This document shows, piece by piece, positions 10,757-21,952 of a DNA stretch of 64,000 nt (positions are counted from its first letter, which is position 1; each line of letters opens with the position of its first letter). Under the pieces are notes generated by a model that saw only the letters and a list, made by a program, of their open reading frames with translations, did not search any database and had not been told where the DNA came from. A program made the position numbers and the translations under genes. Source of the stretch: Favolaschia claudopus (Eukaryota; Basidiomycota; Agaricomycetes; Agaricales; Mycenaceae); the NCBI GenBank assembly GCA_037176885.1, contig JAWWNJ010000144.1:532378-596377 (forward strand), written 5' to 3'.

Positions 10757-13678
10757 TTACTGAAATACTTGGACGAGGAGACTCTGCATATCGCCGTCGC
10801 GGATGGCCTAAACATGGTCAGCATAGGTCGTTTTCCAACACAAGCACTGACCTCGTATATGATAGAAATATTTTGCCCGATCGTAACGTCGTCGACCCCC
10901 AATCCATTAACAAACAGATTATAATTTTCAGCACCGTGCATCTTGATGCCGAGCGTCAGCCGGATGAAGTCGTACACAGGCCTCGTCTTCCCCAGGTATG
11001 CGCTCGCAGGAGACGGTCCCCGTTGACCAGACAAGAACTCCCCACGGAGTTTATTGAGGAGGCTTGTCCCCTGTAGCATTATTTTCGCTTGGAAAGCAGA
11101 TATCGTCGACAAGGCGGGCGTCTGCGCGGTCGTCAACTCCAGACCGGTGAAGAAGCCGAGTAGCATGCTCGATGTGGAGGAGGCGACCTCGCGCATCTGA
11201 TCTGCGGCGTCCATAGTGCTTGTACGTTCGAGGGAGGCTTTCATGACGTTGAATACCGCGTTTGCGGTCTTGAGATCTCTGAAAATATCTCCGAAAGACG
11301 CGACTAGTTCTTCGTGCACGATCTGATAGAGGCTCTTCACAAACTCCTCGTACATTGCTCGAATATCGAGAGCTTCACGATGAACAATTAGTCCGAGGGC
11401 GCAACCTGTATTGGTATGTAGAACTGACCTTGACAAAGGACGTAAAGATACGACGCAGTTAGCATCGCGAGAACGTCGAGAGAATTAATCGTCGCGCGAG
11501 CGGATATCAAGGCCAGGGAGCTGATACCAGGTAAGCTTCGCCACATGCGAGGAACAGGACCACTCACTTGACCGCCTGATTATGCATTTCGGCAGACTGG
11601 ATATGCGTACTGACTGGGTTCGCGAGATAACCCAATTCCGAAACATATGCTGCGGTCGCAATGTCGACGCCTTTGCCGAAGTAATTCAGCGACGGTTCGC
11701 TCGCCGCCAATGACGGTGGTAGACCCCGATTCATGGCCGGATTCAGGAGCTCGGTTCCTTGAGCAAACAAGAGTTTTCCGATGTGATGCAGGGCGATGCG
11801 AGTCTTTTCCATGGCGTTGCTTACACTCATCGCCTGAAAATTCCCCCCTACGAACCAGATGAGATACATACGACAGCTGTGGACTGGACATACCGTGATG
11901 TATCTCACCCGTCTCGCCATCTACTAAAGGATTGTCCGTGGCTATGGAAGTCTGATTAAGACTAGCATACACCATAGAGGGAAATAAGTTTACTCGAATT
12001 GCATTCTTGTGTAACGGTGTCAAGGGCGGAGAGGATGTCCTCGATTTGAGGGCCCAAGAACTGAGGGGCTGTACGCAGAGGATAACGATCCTGACGCAAT
12101 GAGTGCTTATCTTCTTCCAAGCTGACTTCCTCCTCAACTGTGGCAGCAAATTTAGTGCCTTCGAGCAAGTTCCAGATATTTTCGGCGCATTCGACCTGAA
12201 TGTACCTCATACATTAAAGACTACGATACCAGTTGGACTGGAAACTCACCTGGCCTGGATGGGGACGAGCTGTTGCGTGAATGAAATGCGCGAACGAACC
12301 ACGGCTTCCAACGAGAGCCTCCGTGCCCATTGCTGTGCATACTTGAGCCAGGAGAGTCAATTGAACGGCTTCGTTCAATGCGAGAGCTGCAACACTCGCA
12401 GAAAACGCGGTTCCGTTCAAGATTCCTGAAGCATAGTAATTAGCAACCGAAATATCGCAAAATGAGTAAAGCGGTACCAAGGTGCTCTTTGGATGCCAGA
12501 GAGATCGGTTTAATGCCATGAGCAGCCAGAGCGGTAACGGAAGGCACCATTTTCCGGGTTCCGAAAGCCGGTGGGCCCTGGAAGGCACGGATAGAGGGAT
12601 TCCCAACTTGTGTAGTTCCGCTGTGAGCCGAAAAAAATCCAGACGATAACATGACCTTACCCAACAATCCTGCTACATACGATAAAGGCGAGAGATCTGA
12701 TTCCACATCAATGACATGGAACTGACGAACGAAGGATATACAGACCTCCTGAAGCGCTGATAGAGCCACGCATTGGCACAGCAGGGACGACATTGGCGCG
12801 GAGGATTTCGTTAATCGTTTCAATGAGCTCCCAACTGTATTTTCATCTCCTTAGTATTCAGTTGCGAAGTGTGGGTAGGCAATTACCGGACTCCGCTGTG
12901 CCCTCGAATAAGCGAATTCATGCGAACCAGAATCGCACCTCGAACCCAGGCTTCAGGCATCGTCTTCGAGCTTCCAGGATCTAGGAGTGGGAGAATGCGT
13001 GGAGGCTCTTGGGATGAGGGGAGGACGCCTAGCCATATACTCAGCTGCGAGAGCTGATTCCGTGCTGAGCTCGAACCCACCTGCATGTTGGTGTTGAAGA
13101 AGAGCGTGTCCTAACAGTATGGGCTTATCCGTGCGAGTGTCAGCTACAGTGAGAAGAAAATTTAGCGATAACAGAGGTAGTCATCCGAGTACCATACCAC
13201 TACCACCGAAACCTGTTGATAGTCCGTACACACTGGTACCCTTCGCCACTTTGTCCGTGATCACGGCTCGACTTTTTTCAACACGTTCCTGCAGGAAGAA
13301 TCAGTCGGCGAAGCTTTGAGGATTTCAGTGGCAACAGACCTTGATAGAATTGTCGGTGGAAAGTTGTACTTCGACATCAATATGCCGAGCAGCTGCAGCA
13401 ACGGCGGCGATGGATAAAGTCTGTCCGTTGACCTCAATGGCCTGCCTGTCGTTTCTTTCGAAGGTATCAGAGACGGAAAAAAATGCAAATCGAACAACGT
13501 ACATGTATCGTTCGAGTTCCCGCTGACCATCGAGAAATCTGGAGCGCAGGGTTGGGAAATGAGAGGACCACTTCGACGAATGGTTGTCGGGAGCCTTGTC
13601 TTCGACAGTGCCGTTGAACCCGTTTGCAGGAACGGTTGTCCTTGGGGCAAGATTTTGGGTGCTATCGTTTACTACCAT
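10757..13678 (-). CDS. PAL: Phenylalanine ammonia-lyase
   Basis: Deaminates L-phenylalanine to trans-cinnamate and ammonia; a cytosolic tetramer in the aromatic ammonia-lyase family. Spliced product of about 700 residues, close to fungal PAL length. Motifs in order: '[19 protein letters not shown]'; '[19 protein letters not shown]'; '[20 protein letters not shown]'; the MIO prosthetic-group triad Ala-Ser-Gly within '[18 protein letters not shown]' (triad at 12747-12755, beside an intron); '[19 protein letters not shown]'; '[19 protein letters not shown]'; and C-terminal '[19 protein letters not shown]'. There are many short introns (about a dozen). The final one joins 'IIYE' to 'AIRDGDMQ' and the frame then ends 'VQVFQ*'. 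No break seen. In basidiomycetes PAL serves phenylalanine catabolism and secondary metabolism. Shares a 777-bp upstream region with SSL1. Confidence 0.93.
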
Positions 13679-14455
13679 AGTGTGAATTTGTGAAGGGATA
13701 TCTGGGAGGTCAACTCGTTAAATAAGCTGGTCGGGCAAGATCCGTATTGTCGCGTCATAAAAGTTGAAATGCGAGAAATCTGATGTGGAATGGATGGCTA
13801 TACGAGCGGCTTAGGCACAGTATGGGTTGTATCCTCCCTTCTGCAGCAGAGTGATTGCATTTAGCTTTTAGTGTTATATGCGATTCTAGGATTGCAAAAA
13901 TTGATTTTGGGAGACCTAGAGCCTTTTTTTCGAGGTGAATTCTGTCCAGATTCGATCTCAGGTCGGAGTGGGTCCCGCTAATATCATCACCCAAGATCCT
14001 TCCGAGTTGACGCTGTGATGGAAGAAATGTCGTATTTCAAAGGTTTTGGGGTACCAATAGGGTTCAAATTCGCACTGAGGCCATGTTGAGATAGAAGATA
14101 CGCTGGGAGTGTGAGATCCGCGCACGGGTGCGCGTTTTTCGTCGAAATTTCCTGGGTAAACCGTTGCTAACTTGGGTCTCAGGCGCTGAATCGGTGGGGG
14201 CCACCAGACTCAGCCTATGACGTGATTCCAATTCCTGGTGTAGAATCACACGACGAGCTGTGAGGCTACAGTTCGTGGTCGACTGTACAGCGAGTTTGAA
14301 AACTGAGCAATCATTGCAAGGAGAAAAAGTAGGTTCCCATATAAGGCAAGAACTGAAACTTCATCTGGCCGCGGCAAAGACCTTGGCAAACACCACCTTA
14401 CAACGCGCTTTGGAACAAATCATTCAGTTCAACTCTGTTGAACTGCAGGCGTAAC
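13679..14455. other. 777-bp shared upstream region of PAL and SSL1
   Basis: No convincing gene. Short open frames here show no family resemblance. It must hold promoter and 5' UTR of PAL (-) and SSL1 (+). No tandem repeat or strong palindrome noticed. Confidence 0.4.
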
Positions 14456-16066
14456 ATGCCTCCTCGCCGCGATAACGAATATATGGATGTTGACTCGGAC
14501 TCCGACGTCTCTGTTGGTGGGCGGAAAGGCAAAGGAAAGGCAACCGCCGGCGACAAACGCAAGAAGGACAAAGGAAAAGGCAAAGCAACCGATGTGAGTC
14601 GCGGTATTCACGTTCCCCAAGCGCGATAATCGTACAGTAGTAGGGTGCTTATACATGGGAAGCATCGTATACCCGCTCTTGGGATACGGTGCAAGAGGAT
14701 GAAGCTGGCAGCCTCCAAGGGGCGGTCGAGGACTGGATGACTAGAGGGCGTCGTAGGAGGTCTATCTTCCTTCTTTTCTTCTTGACGAGCAATTAGACAA
14801 TTTCTGCAGATTGTTAGCTCCCGCTGCTCCTGTCCGGCGTACTATCATCCGACACCTTGTTCTTTTACTGGACCTTTCGGCATCTATGCTTGACCGGGAT
14901 ATGCGTCCAACTCGATTCGACTTGACGCTGCAATATGCTCGTGAATTTATCGTTGAGTGGTTTGACCAGAATCCTCTTGGTCAAATTGGCGTTGTGGGCA
15001 TGCGTGCTGGTATTGGAGAGCGAGTTGGAGAGATGTCCGGTGGGGGTTTTGAGATAGCATATTTGATGCTGGCTAAGCAGCGCACAGGTAACCCTCAGGA
15101 CGTTCTGAAAGCTATAGCTGATAGGCTGAAACTCGAGCCGGCTGGTGAGCCAAGTCTTCAAAATTCGATCGAACTTGCAAGAGGCAGTATGAAGTATGAC
15201 CCTTGTTCAACCAGTCAAGCCGTTTTCTCATCCTTGTTCCTAGCCATCTTCCTACCCACTCTTCGCGCGAAATTCTCATAATCTTTGGTTCGCTGACTAC
15301 ATGTGATCCGGGAAACATTCACGAAACGCTTGACGCCTGCGTGGCAAACAAAATAAGAATATCAGTCGTTGCTCTAGCTGCGGAAATGAAAATTTGCAGA
15401 GAGCTTTGCGACAAAACCGGTGGTAAATGGCTGTTTATTCGTCTCAATCTGTCGGTCAAACGTTATTCAGGTCAATTCGGCGTAGCCTTGAATGAAGGAC
15501 ATTTCAAGGATCTTTTGTTTGAGCTGATCCCTCCGCCAGCTCAAAAAGCGCTCACCAGAGCTGCTGGGGCTGGTGCAACAAATCCCGCAGCTGATCTCAT
15601 GATGATGGGATTCCCGACTCGACTTCCCGATTCTTCGCCGCCAAGTCTTTGTGTGTGTCATTCAGAACTGCGAAGTGAAGGTTTTCTCTGTCCTCGCTGC
15701 CTTGCCAAAGTGTGCGATGTGCCAACAGACTGCGACGTTTGCGACTTGATGATTGTCAGCTCTCCTCATCTTGCACGCAGTTATCATCATCTATTCCCTG
15801 TCAAACCGTATACCGCTATGTGAGTTGTCTTTTGTGCTTCATCGCTCGTTAACAACCCTAGCAGAATGAGCATGGACGACGCGTCAGAATCTATTGGCTG
15901 CCACGGTTGTGCTCGAGCGTTTCCTACAGCTGCTTTAACGGGGGTGAGCGAAGGCATTAGCGCCATTGGACGATACCGATGCCCGGAATGCCAGGGCGAG
16001 TTTTGCTCAGACTGCGATGTTTTCGTGCATGATGTGACCCACGTATGCCCTGGATGTGGTAAATAG
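14456..16066 (+). CDS. SSL1: TFIIH core subunit SSL1 (p44, GTF2H2)
   Basis: Core TFIIH subunit that contacts and stimulates the XPD/Rad3 helicase in transcription initiation and nucleotide excision repair. N-terminus: basic/acidic leader '[17 protein letters not shown]', then '[18 protein letters not shown]'. The vWA domain begins '[18 protein letters not shown]' (about 14830-14890) and includes '[20 protein letters not shown]', '[19 protein letters not shown]' and '[11 protein letters not shown]'. Then '[19 protein letters not shown]'. The C-terminal zinc-binding region has '[17 protein letters not shown]', the SSL1-specific '[14 protein letters not shown]' and a C4/RING-like finger 'CHGC...[13 protein letters not shown]...CPGCGK*'. 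Several short introns. Start chosen as the first ATG of the basic leader. The last intron (about 15822-15865) splits 'PYTAM' from 'MSMDD'. Confidence 0.92.
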
Positions 16067-16101
16067 ACCCAGAAATATATTATCGCACTTTTAGCGCTGG
16101 C

Positions 16102-16131
16102 AGTAAGCGCTAGTAAGCGCTAGTAAGCGCT
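16102..16131. repeat. Three head-to-tail copies of a 10-bp element (agtaagcgct)
   Basis: Perfect 10-bp direct repeat, three units, containing the palindrome AGCGCT; a further AGCGCT lies at about 16093. It sits in the 151-bp gap after SSL1, 87-116 bp before the next gene's start. A CACGTG box is at 16164-16169. Ten base pairs is about one helical turn. Confidence 0.7.
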
Positions 16132-16217
16132 TAAGCTGCGAAGCGTGAGAAGAACACGCTTTGCACGTGCGGGTGATGGCTAATGTGTATTGTCTTTCTT
16201 TGACTCCAACCACTACA

Positions 16218-19200
16218 ATGCCTCCCAAAAAGTCAGGCGTAGTGTCTGCAAGCATCACAGACTTCTTTCCTCGTACACGCGTCTCTGCCGCGCGTAATCC
16301 CCCTTCGAGCTCACAGACCTCTACTTCTGGTCAGAAAAAACTAATCCCGCCGCGTCAAGATCAGGAGGTCATCTCTGTCTCATCTGCATCCCACATAACC
16401 GTGTCCAGCGGGACCAGGTCCATTATTACTGTGTCCGACACGTCCACCAGACAAAACCCTGGCGCGTCTCTTGATCCTATGGAAAGCATCTCTTCGCGGG
16501 GCGTAGCGCGTCGATATCACGTCGCACCTCCCAAATCCTCCCCAGCGAAGCAGTCCACAAAACATTCAATATCCACCGCGTCGAAATCTTCTTTCAAGCG
16601 AAAAGCCAAGGCAGATTCGGACTCTGAAATTGAGCCCATCGACGCTGTCATTCACATTCCAAGATCACCGGCGCGTACGCGCGCGTCAGCCACACCTGCT
16701 TCTGCCTCTACGAAACAGACAACTCTCTCGGACAAAGAGAATCTCACCCATCAAGCTGTCCACACCCCTCCCGCGCGCAAGAAGGCGCGCATTTCCTCTC
16801 CAGAGCGACGTCTGCAGTCCGTGGAACCTCCTATTGCCGCGTCTGATCCTGGAGAGCTCGTTACTGTGCCCAGCAGCCAGTCGGATGAGCAAGAAGAGCT
16901 GGTTCTTCACCGCCCCGCCTCTCGTGACCCTGTGGCCGTCATGGAAGAGGTGAATCGATGGCGCAACGATGCTAGTTCTCCTATTTCCTTACCCATGTCC
17001 GAGCCTGAGGACAATATGGATGTGGACGTCTCTCCAGTCACCGACGTAGCCCCCGATGAGGTTCCGGCTCTGGTCTACACCCCAGAGTCGTCCCCAGAGC
17101 CACAGGAACAACCGTTTTTATTGACACCACAACAATCTCGTGTTGCACCTCTTCCTGCCACTCCCGTGGCGCTGACGGAAGCATCCAAGACTGCTCAAAT
17201 CATTGCCGATATCAAAGCCAGGGCATACGCGGAAGCCATGTCAAGCCCAGAGGATAGCCCAGTCGGAGAGCTCAAACAGCTGGAAGACAGTGACGACGAA
17301 GACATGTTCACGAAGTAAGTATTCGGGCAACTGTTGAACTGCATCTCATGTCCTGCCAGCCTTACTCTCAACAACGTGGTACCCAAAACCACGGTCAATC
17401 CCGCACCACCTACTGCCCGGTACAGCTTACGGGATCGTGGCGCATCTGGTGCCGCATCTTCATCCCGGGCATCGACATCCCGCAAATCTCCATCTCCTCT
17501 ATATCGGGTTCCACCACCAAAGAAAAAAGCCTCTTCCGATCCACTTGGAGCGCTCCTGAGGGAGAAAAAACGCGCCGATAAGGGAGGTAAAGGAGCTGAC
17601 GCTTTCCGTAAGGCTGAGGACAGGATGCGCGCGGGGACACCGTTGACGGACCAAAGCGACAATGAAGATTTCGGGGATTGGGATAATGAAGATGCAGCCA
17701 TGGCAGCTGTCAAGGGACAAAGCCATTCATGGGGAAGTTCAAGCCCTGCTCCAGACAGCAGTGATAGTGAGGTCTCATTGAATGACGAGGATCGGCTTCG
17801 ACTGTTGGGTGAGAAGCAGGGCAAGGCGGTTGTTCGCATTCTCGATAGCGACCGCCAAAAGCGAGAAGCGGCGAAAGGCAAGTCGAAGATTTGGGGTGTG
17901 CCGCTATGGGAGGTCGATACCCATGCAATGGATATCGACGCGACCGTTCCTTCAATTCCGGAAAACATTCCCAGCCATCCCGTGCTTGCGGTTCTCAAAT
18001 CGAAAATCGACAGTGGCGGTGAGTGCTTCGTCATTTTCAATACGACTCTGTGTTGAGTTCAATGTAGATCTCTCCCAAGCTGCAAATCTGCTCAATTCTG
18101 GGCTCATCGCGAGCCTGAATGTGCTTGAGCACCAGGAGACCATTGCGTACCTCTGTGATCTTGGTATGTTCCATTGCATTCCCCGTTTGTTGTCGTGATG
18201 TTCAACTTTTTGAAGCTCTGTCGCCTCATGCCCATGATTTGTCGACTGCTGCGTTCCACTCACTTCTACGTGTCTGGACCTGTCGCTCACAAGGCGTCCT
18301 ACCTGCTCTCCCCTTTCACGCTCTGTGTTCGGCACTGGTACGCCTCGGCGCGAATCCAGGTGTTTTGAACGCAATGGGATGGAAAGCCCCGTCAGGCGCG
18401 CGTGCGGAGCCATGTCAGCCATCCACACGGCAGCAAGTTTTGTATCGCTTGGTTCGGCTGGTGACCGTGTCGACAGAGTTAGTCATTTACTTTTTCGACC
18501 ATCGTCAACGCACTGATCTCTCTCAACTAGCTCAATTTGCCCTGCACGGTCCGAGATCCCTGACTTTGTGATGGCACTTCTCGTGATCGGGATGGACCCT
18601 TCCACCTCGTCGAACCTGCAAAGAGAGATCATGGTCGCGGTCGACTTGCTCTGTCAATCGATTGCTCCATTTTCTCATCTTTGCGCTGAAATCGTAATGC
18701 TTTGTGTGTTTGTGGTGATTCGTACTGACAATATCCCAGGAGGCTGTAGTTTGCAACAAACTCGTTCGGTATCTTGCAGACCTACAGCCGATCAATAAAG
18801 CGCATCTATTCTCTCTCCTGCACGGGGGTTCGGGTCGTACGTCCCGTATCGCACGCTGGGTAGCCCATGGTGTGATCGCCAGTTCAGAGGATATCTCGGT
18901 GGTATGGTTGTATGGTTCGCTCGCATTCTGAGGCTGACTAGGTCTGCAGGATCAATACGGAGACCTCCCGCCTCTCGAGCCAATTCAAACTGCACTGCGT
19001 CGGACACCCGCTCAAAGCGAGTTGTTTACATTGAACGATGACACGGACTACGACGACTTGGCGTTCCACATCCAGATTCTTGCCGTCGCTGTCACGAACA
19101 TCCCAGGTTACGCTCAAGAGGATGCGGAGCAGCTTCCGGTCATGCCACCAGCGAGCCCCAGCAAGAACTCGGTCGAAAAGGTCACCAAATTAATGCAAGT

Positions 19201-19472
19201 GCGGAATGCCATCGAAGAACTTCATGGTCGCATAGGTCTGTGAAGTGCATGATGCGTTTTGCTAGGGAGTTGACCTGTCGCATTTCGCAGTTGACACTCG
19301 CGCTGCTCATCTGGATCGTTCGCGGGCGAAGGCGGCGTTGAAGCAACTATCGATGAGAATATTTTATCAACAAGTTGCGCTCAAGTCGCGCCGCGCGACG
19401 AAGGCACCGCGGCCAATTCAACAATATTTTGCCCCTAATCAAAAACCCCGGATCGCAAATTCATCACAATAG
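16218..19472 (+). CDS. Protein with PCNA-binding-like motifs at both ends; possible Nse6/SLF2 (CANIN)-type Smc5/6 partner
   Basis: Large, mostly disordered nuclear protein. The start at 16218 ('MPPKKSGVV') puts a PIP-box-like motif, 'SASITDFF', at residues 10-17, followed by basic residues. The N-terminal half is Ser/Pro-rich with NLS-like 'ARKKAR' and acidic 'EDSDDEDMFTK'. The second half starts with 'LTLNNVVPKTTVNP' and '...RYSLRDRG', has acidic 'NEDFGDWDNED', and leads into a helical domain: 'SHPVLAVLKSKIDSG', 'DLSQAANLLNSGLIASLN', 'LRVWTCRSQGVLP', 'LVRYLADLQPINKAHLFSLL' and 'LMQVRNAIEELHGRI'. The C-terminus ends 'RPIQQYFAPNQKPR...'. The layout recalls basidiomycete CANIN-domain (Smc6/Nse5-interacting) proteins, but this is pattern memory, not a search. 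Exon joins in 18.0-19.4 kb are approximate. Confidence 0.6.
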
Positions 19473-19626
19473 AAGGATGGAAGGACGGACGGTTGAAAAC
19501 ACGGCAACTTCTTGGCATGTTCTACTTTAGACAGTACATATACACATCCTATTCCACTTACTTACACCGCTGTCATAGTCTTTAGTTGTACACATTATTC
19601 TTGGAATACGTAGTCACTGGCGCCCC

Positions 19627-20740
19627 TCAGTTCAAATCTAGTTCTATATCCCATGGTGGTGAATATCGTCCAGCATCTGTGGTGACGGCCGTGTTCTGCG
19701 GCGCGGGGGTTGAGTCGCGTTCGATGTCGTCCCAAGGGGGACTCGGTGGGTGTGCAGGCTGATCATGAGTTACCGACTGTTCTCTTGCTTTTCCTTTGTC
19801 TTTAGCTTGAGACATGAGCATATCAAGAGTATTTGTGGCATTGTTGCGTATTGGTTTCTCGAATGCGTTTTTTATGTTCTTAACTTTTACTTGGCCAAAC
19901 CCCGGGAGATTCTGCAGTTGGTCCGAAGTTGCTCGGGATATATTCGCAAAGCTCTGTCGAGAAGAAGTAATCTCATGGCTGGTCGGGATGAAAGAGGAAT
20001 GCACATACACCAAACGAAGTACGCAGGGTCTCAACATCTGTTTTATTGACTTTGCTGATGCTCGTCAAGGTTGAGCGGAGGATGGAGTCATAGTCCTTGT
20101 CGACCCGCTCCTTGATGAGGTCGGGCGGTTTGTGTTCGAATTGCTTGAAAGTGGCCAAGTAATGACCCGCTTCATCAACTCTGTTTTAAAGTGAGAGATG
20201 AGGCAAGGAGAGGGGAAAATATACACACGAGAAGGCCACCAGTACGGTGATATGATTTATGAGGCACATCTAATTACGATGAGTTGGATTGAGAACATGC
20301 ACTGTTGGCGCGTACTTTGGTGAGCTCACGGATTGGATCACGATGTTCAGTCTGCTTGCTTTGAATGGCGGCTCTGGGTGAATCAGCGATAAAACTCACC
20401 ACATCCGACAAAACCAGCAGGATTCTCAAACTGTAAGAAAGGCCCAACTTCTCGATTCGGGTATGAATGTATTCAGGATGTAAACGATGGTATTTGAGAC
20501 TACAAGACAAGATTCAAATGTTCAAGAGCGCTATGGAAAGGCAGATGCAAGGTACCTCAGGAACAGAACACCCGTTGTCCGTCCAACTTGGTAATCGCAG
20601 ACGATGTCACCAAATTCCTTGGGCACATTGCGAATGGCTTCGAGAACTGGGTTGCCTCGTTGAAGAGGACTGACTACAATAGCACTTCCACCTCCGGTTG
20701 GTATTACGACTGGCGGAGCCTGAGCTGGTTGCGGGGGCAT
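19627..20740 (-). CDS. RAD10: ERCC1/Rad10, structure-specific endonuclease subunit
   Basis: Non-catalytic partner of XPF/Rad1. The complex makes the 5' incision in nucleotide excision repair and acts in crosslink repair and single-strand annealing. Start 20740 ('[20 protein letters not shown]') leads straight into the ERCC1 central domain '[20 protein letters not shown]', '[20 protein letters not shown]', '[13 protein letters not shown]' and '[12 protein letters not shown]'. Then 'IRELTK', '[20 protein letters not shown]', and the C-terminal helix-hairpin-helix tail '[20 protein letters not shown]' ... '[18 protein letters not shown]', which dimerises with XPF. A Ser/Pro-rich tail ends '...WDIELDLN*'. 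No upstream in-frame Met was found. Divergent from MIA40 with 153 bp between starts. Its end converges with the PCNA-motif gene (154 bp apart). Confidence 0.92.
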
Positions 20741-20893
20741 AACGAGGTGGTGGAGGTGCGAGTCAAGTCTCGATTCGGAAGTGCAAGTCGCGTGGTCGCG
20801 ATTTCGGGTTTGATCGGATTTTCGGCAATTGGTAAGACTGTCAACGTCATTGGTCTGACCAACGCGTCTTTTGGCGGTGGACCGTCGACGTCG

Positions 20894-21816
20894 ATGTTGT
20901 CCCGACTCGCTCGCCTTCGTGTCCCGTCGTCCAGGCGGTTCCTCTCCACCCAGTCCCTTCCACGCACCTCTACCTCCACGCGATATGCTCTATCAGCTGT
21001 CGGTACACTCGCCACCGTCGCATTCTTCGGCATTGGGAGAACAGAAGCCGACAATGGTCCTAATAAATTCAATGGTAAGTAGGCTCCTTCAATTACCGCG
21101 TCTCTACGCGTGTATCCTCTGCGGAAACCAACAAAGCTGCCAGCAGCACCCCCTCCCAATGCCGAAAACTTTGAGTCGTATCTCACAAGAAGGATGGAGG
21201 AAGAATCAAGACCCATACGCTCGTTAACATCACACTCCGACCAGGCTGGCAGATCACGCGAGTCAGCTCATCACGTTCCCAGTCCATCCGAACACGAACG
21301 TGCGCCAGCAGCAGTCCAAAAAACCGTAGAAGAGGCGGAGGAGTCGACCCACGGCGATTCCGGAGAAGCTGCGTTCAACCCAGAAACGGGGGAAATTAAT
21401 TGGGACTGCCCATGTCTCGGTGGAATGGCTCACGGGCCCTGTGGCCCCGAATTCCGCGAAGCCTTCTCATGTTTCGTGTATTCGGAAGACGAGCCTAAAG
21501 GCATCAATTGCGTCGAAAAATTCCAGGGCATGCAGTCGTGTTTCCGCGAGCATCCGGAAGTTTATGCCTCTGGTGTGTTGTCTTGTTTCCTTCGCTCTCA
21601 GCACCCGTTAATTCCCCGCTAGAAATTGCCGACGACGAGGAGGCCGCAGAAGCTGCCGAGAAAGAGCTCTCAGAAAACTCTCCCTCGCAATCCCCCAAAA
21701 ATGAAGTACCTTCGCCAGAAGCACCCGAGACGGACGCCGCGCCCAGTGCGACTCCCTCCGCTTCCGAACCTTCCCCATCCGCATCGACCCCGACACCTTC
21801 CCAAGAAGAGCCATGA
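20894..21816 (+). CDS. MIA40: Mitochondrial intermembrane-space oxidoreductase Mia40 (Tim40/CHCHD4)
   Basis: Oxidises and imports cysteine-rich proteins in the mitochondrial intermembrane space. N-terminus '[17 protein letters not shown]' is a presequence, followed by a membrane anchor '[17 protein letters not shown]', the fungal membrane-bound form. The conserved domain has the redox 'CPC' in '[16 protein letters not shown]' and twin CX9C motifs '[11 protein letters not shown]' and '[11 protein letters not shown]'. Exons: intron 21075-21146 joins 'KFN' to '[13 protein letters not shown]' in phase 1. A second intron, after 'HPEVYAS', joins '[13 protein letters not shown]'. The tail is acidic, then Ser/Pro-rich ('[20 protein letters not shown]'). 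The long antisense frame across this gene is a shadow. Confidence 0.93.
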
Positions 21817-21952
21817 GAAGAGCGTAAAACTTAGACGGCATGCAGATCTCTTGCACCCCCATCTCATTAAATTTACAACAGAATATAACATTAATAAAAC
21901 AAGTTGAAAACAAAGCAGCATTGTACACCAAAGCAAGCGGTAAATACACATA

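Noticed and set aside
17195..18040. 281-codon minus-strand open frame
   Set aside because: Antisense to the PCNA-motif protein, whose frame continues across introns on both sides; no domain seen.
20704..21216. 170-codon minus-strand frame upstream of RAD10
   Set aside because: Antisense to the MIA40 presequence and anchor exon. RAD10 needs no further exon, since its domain begins right after the Met at 20740 and no upstream in-frame Met exists.
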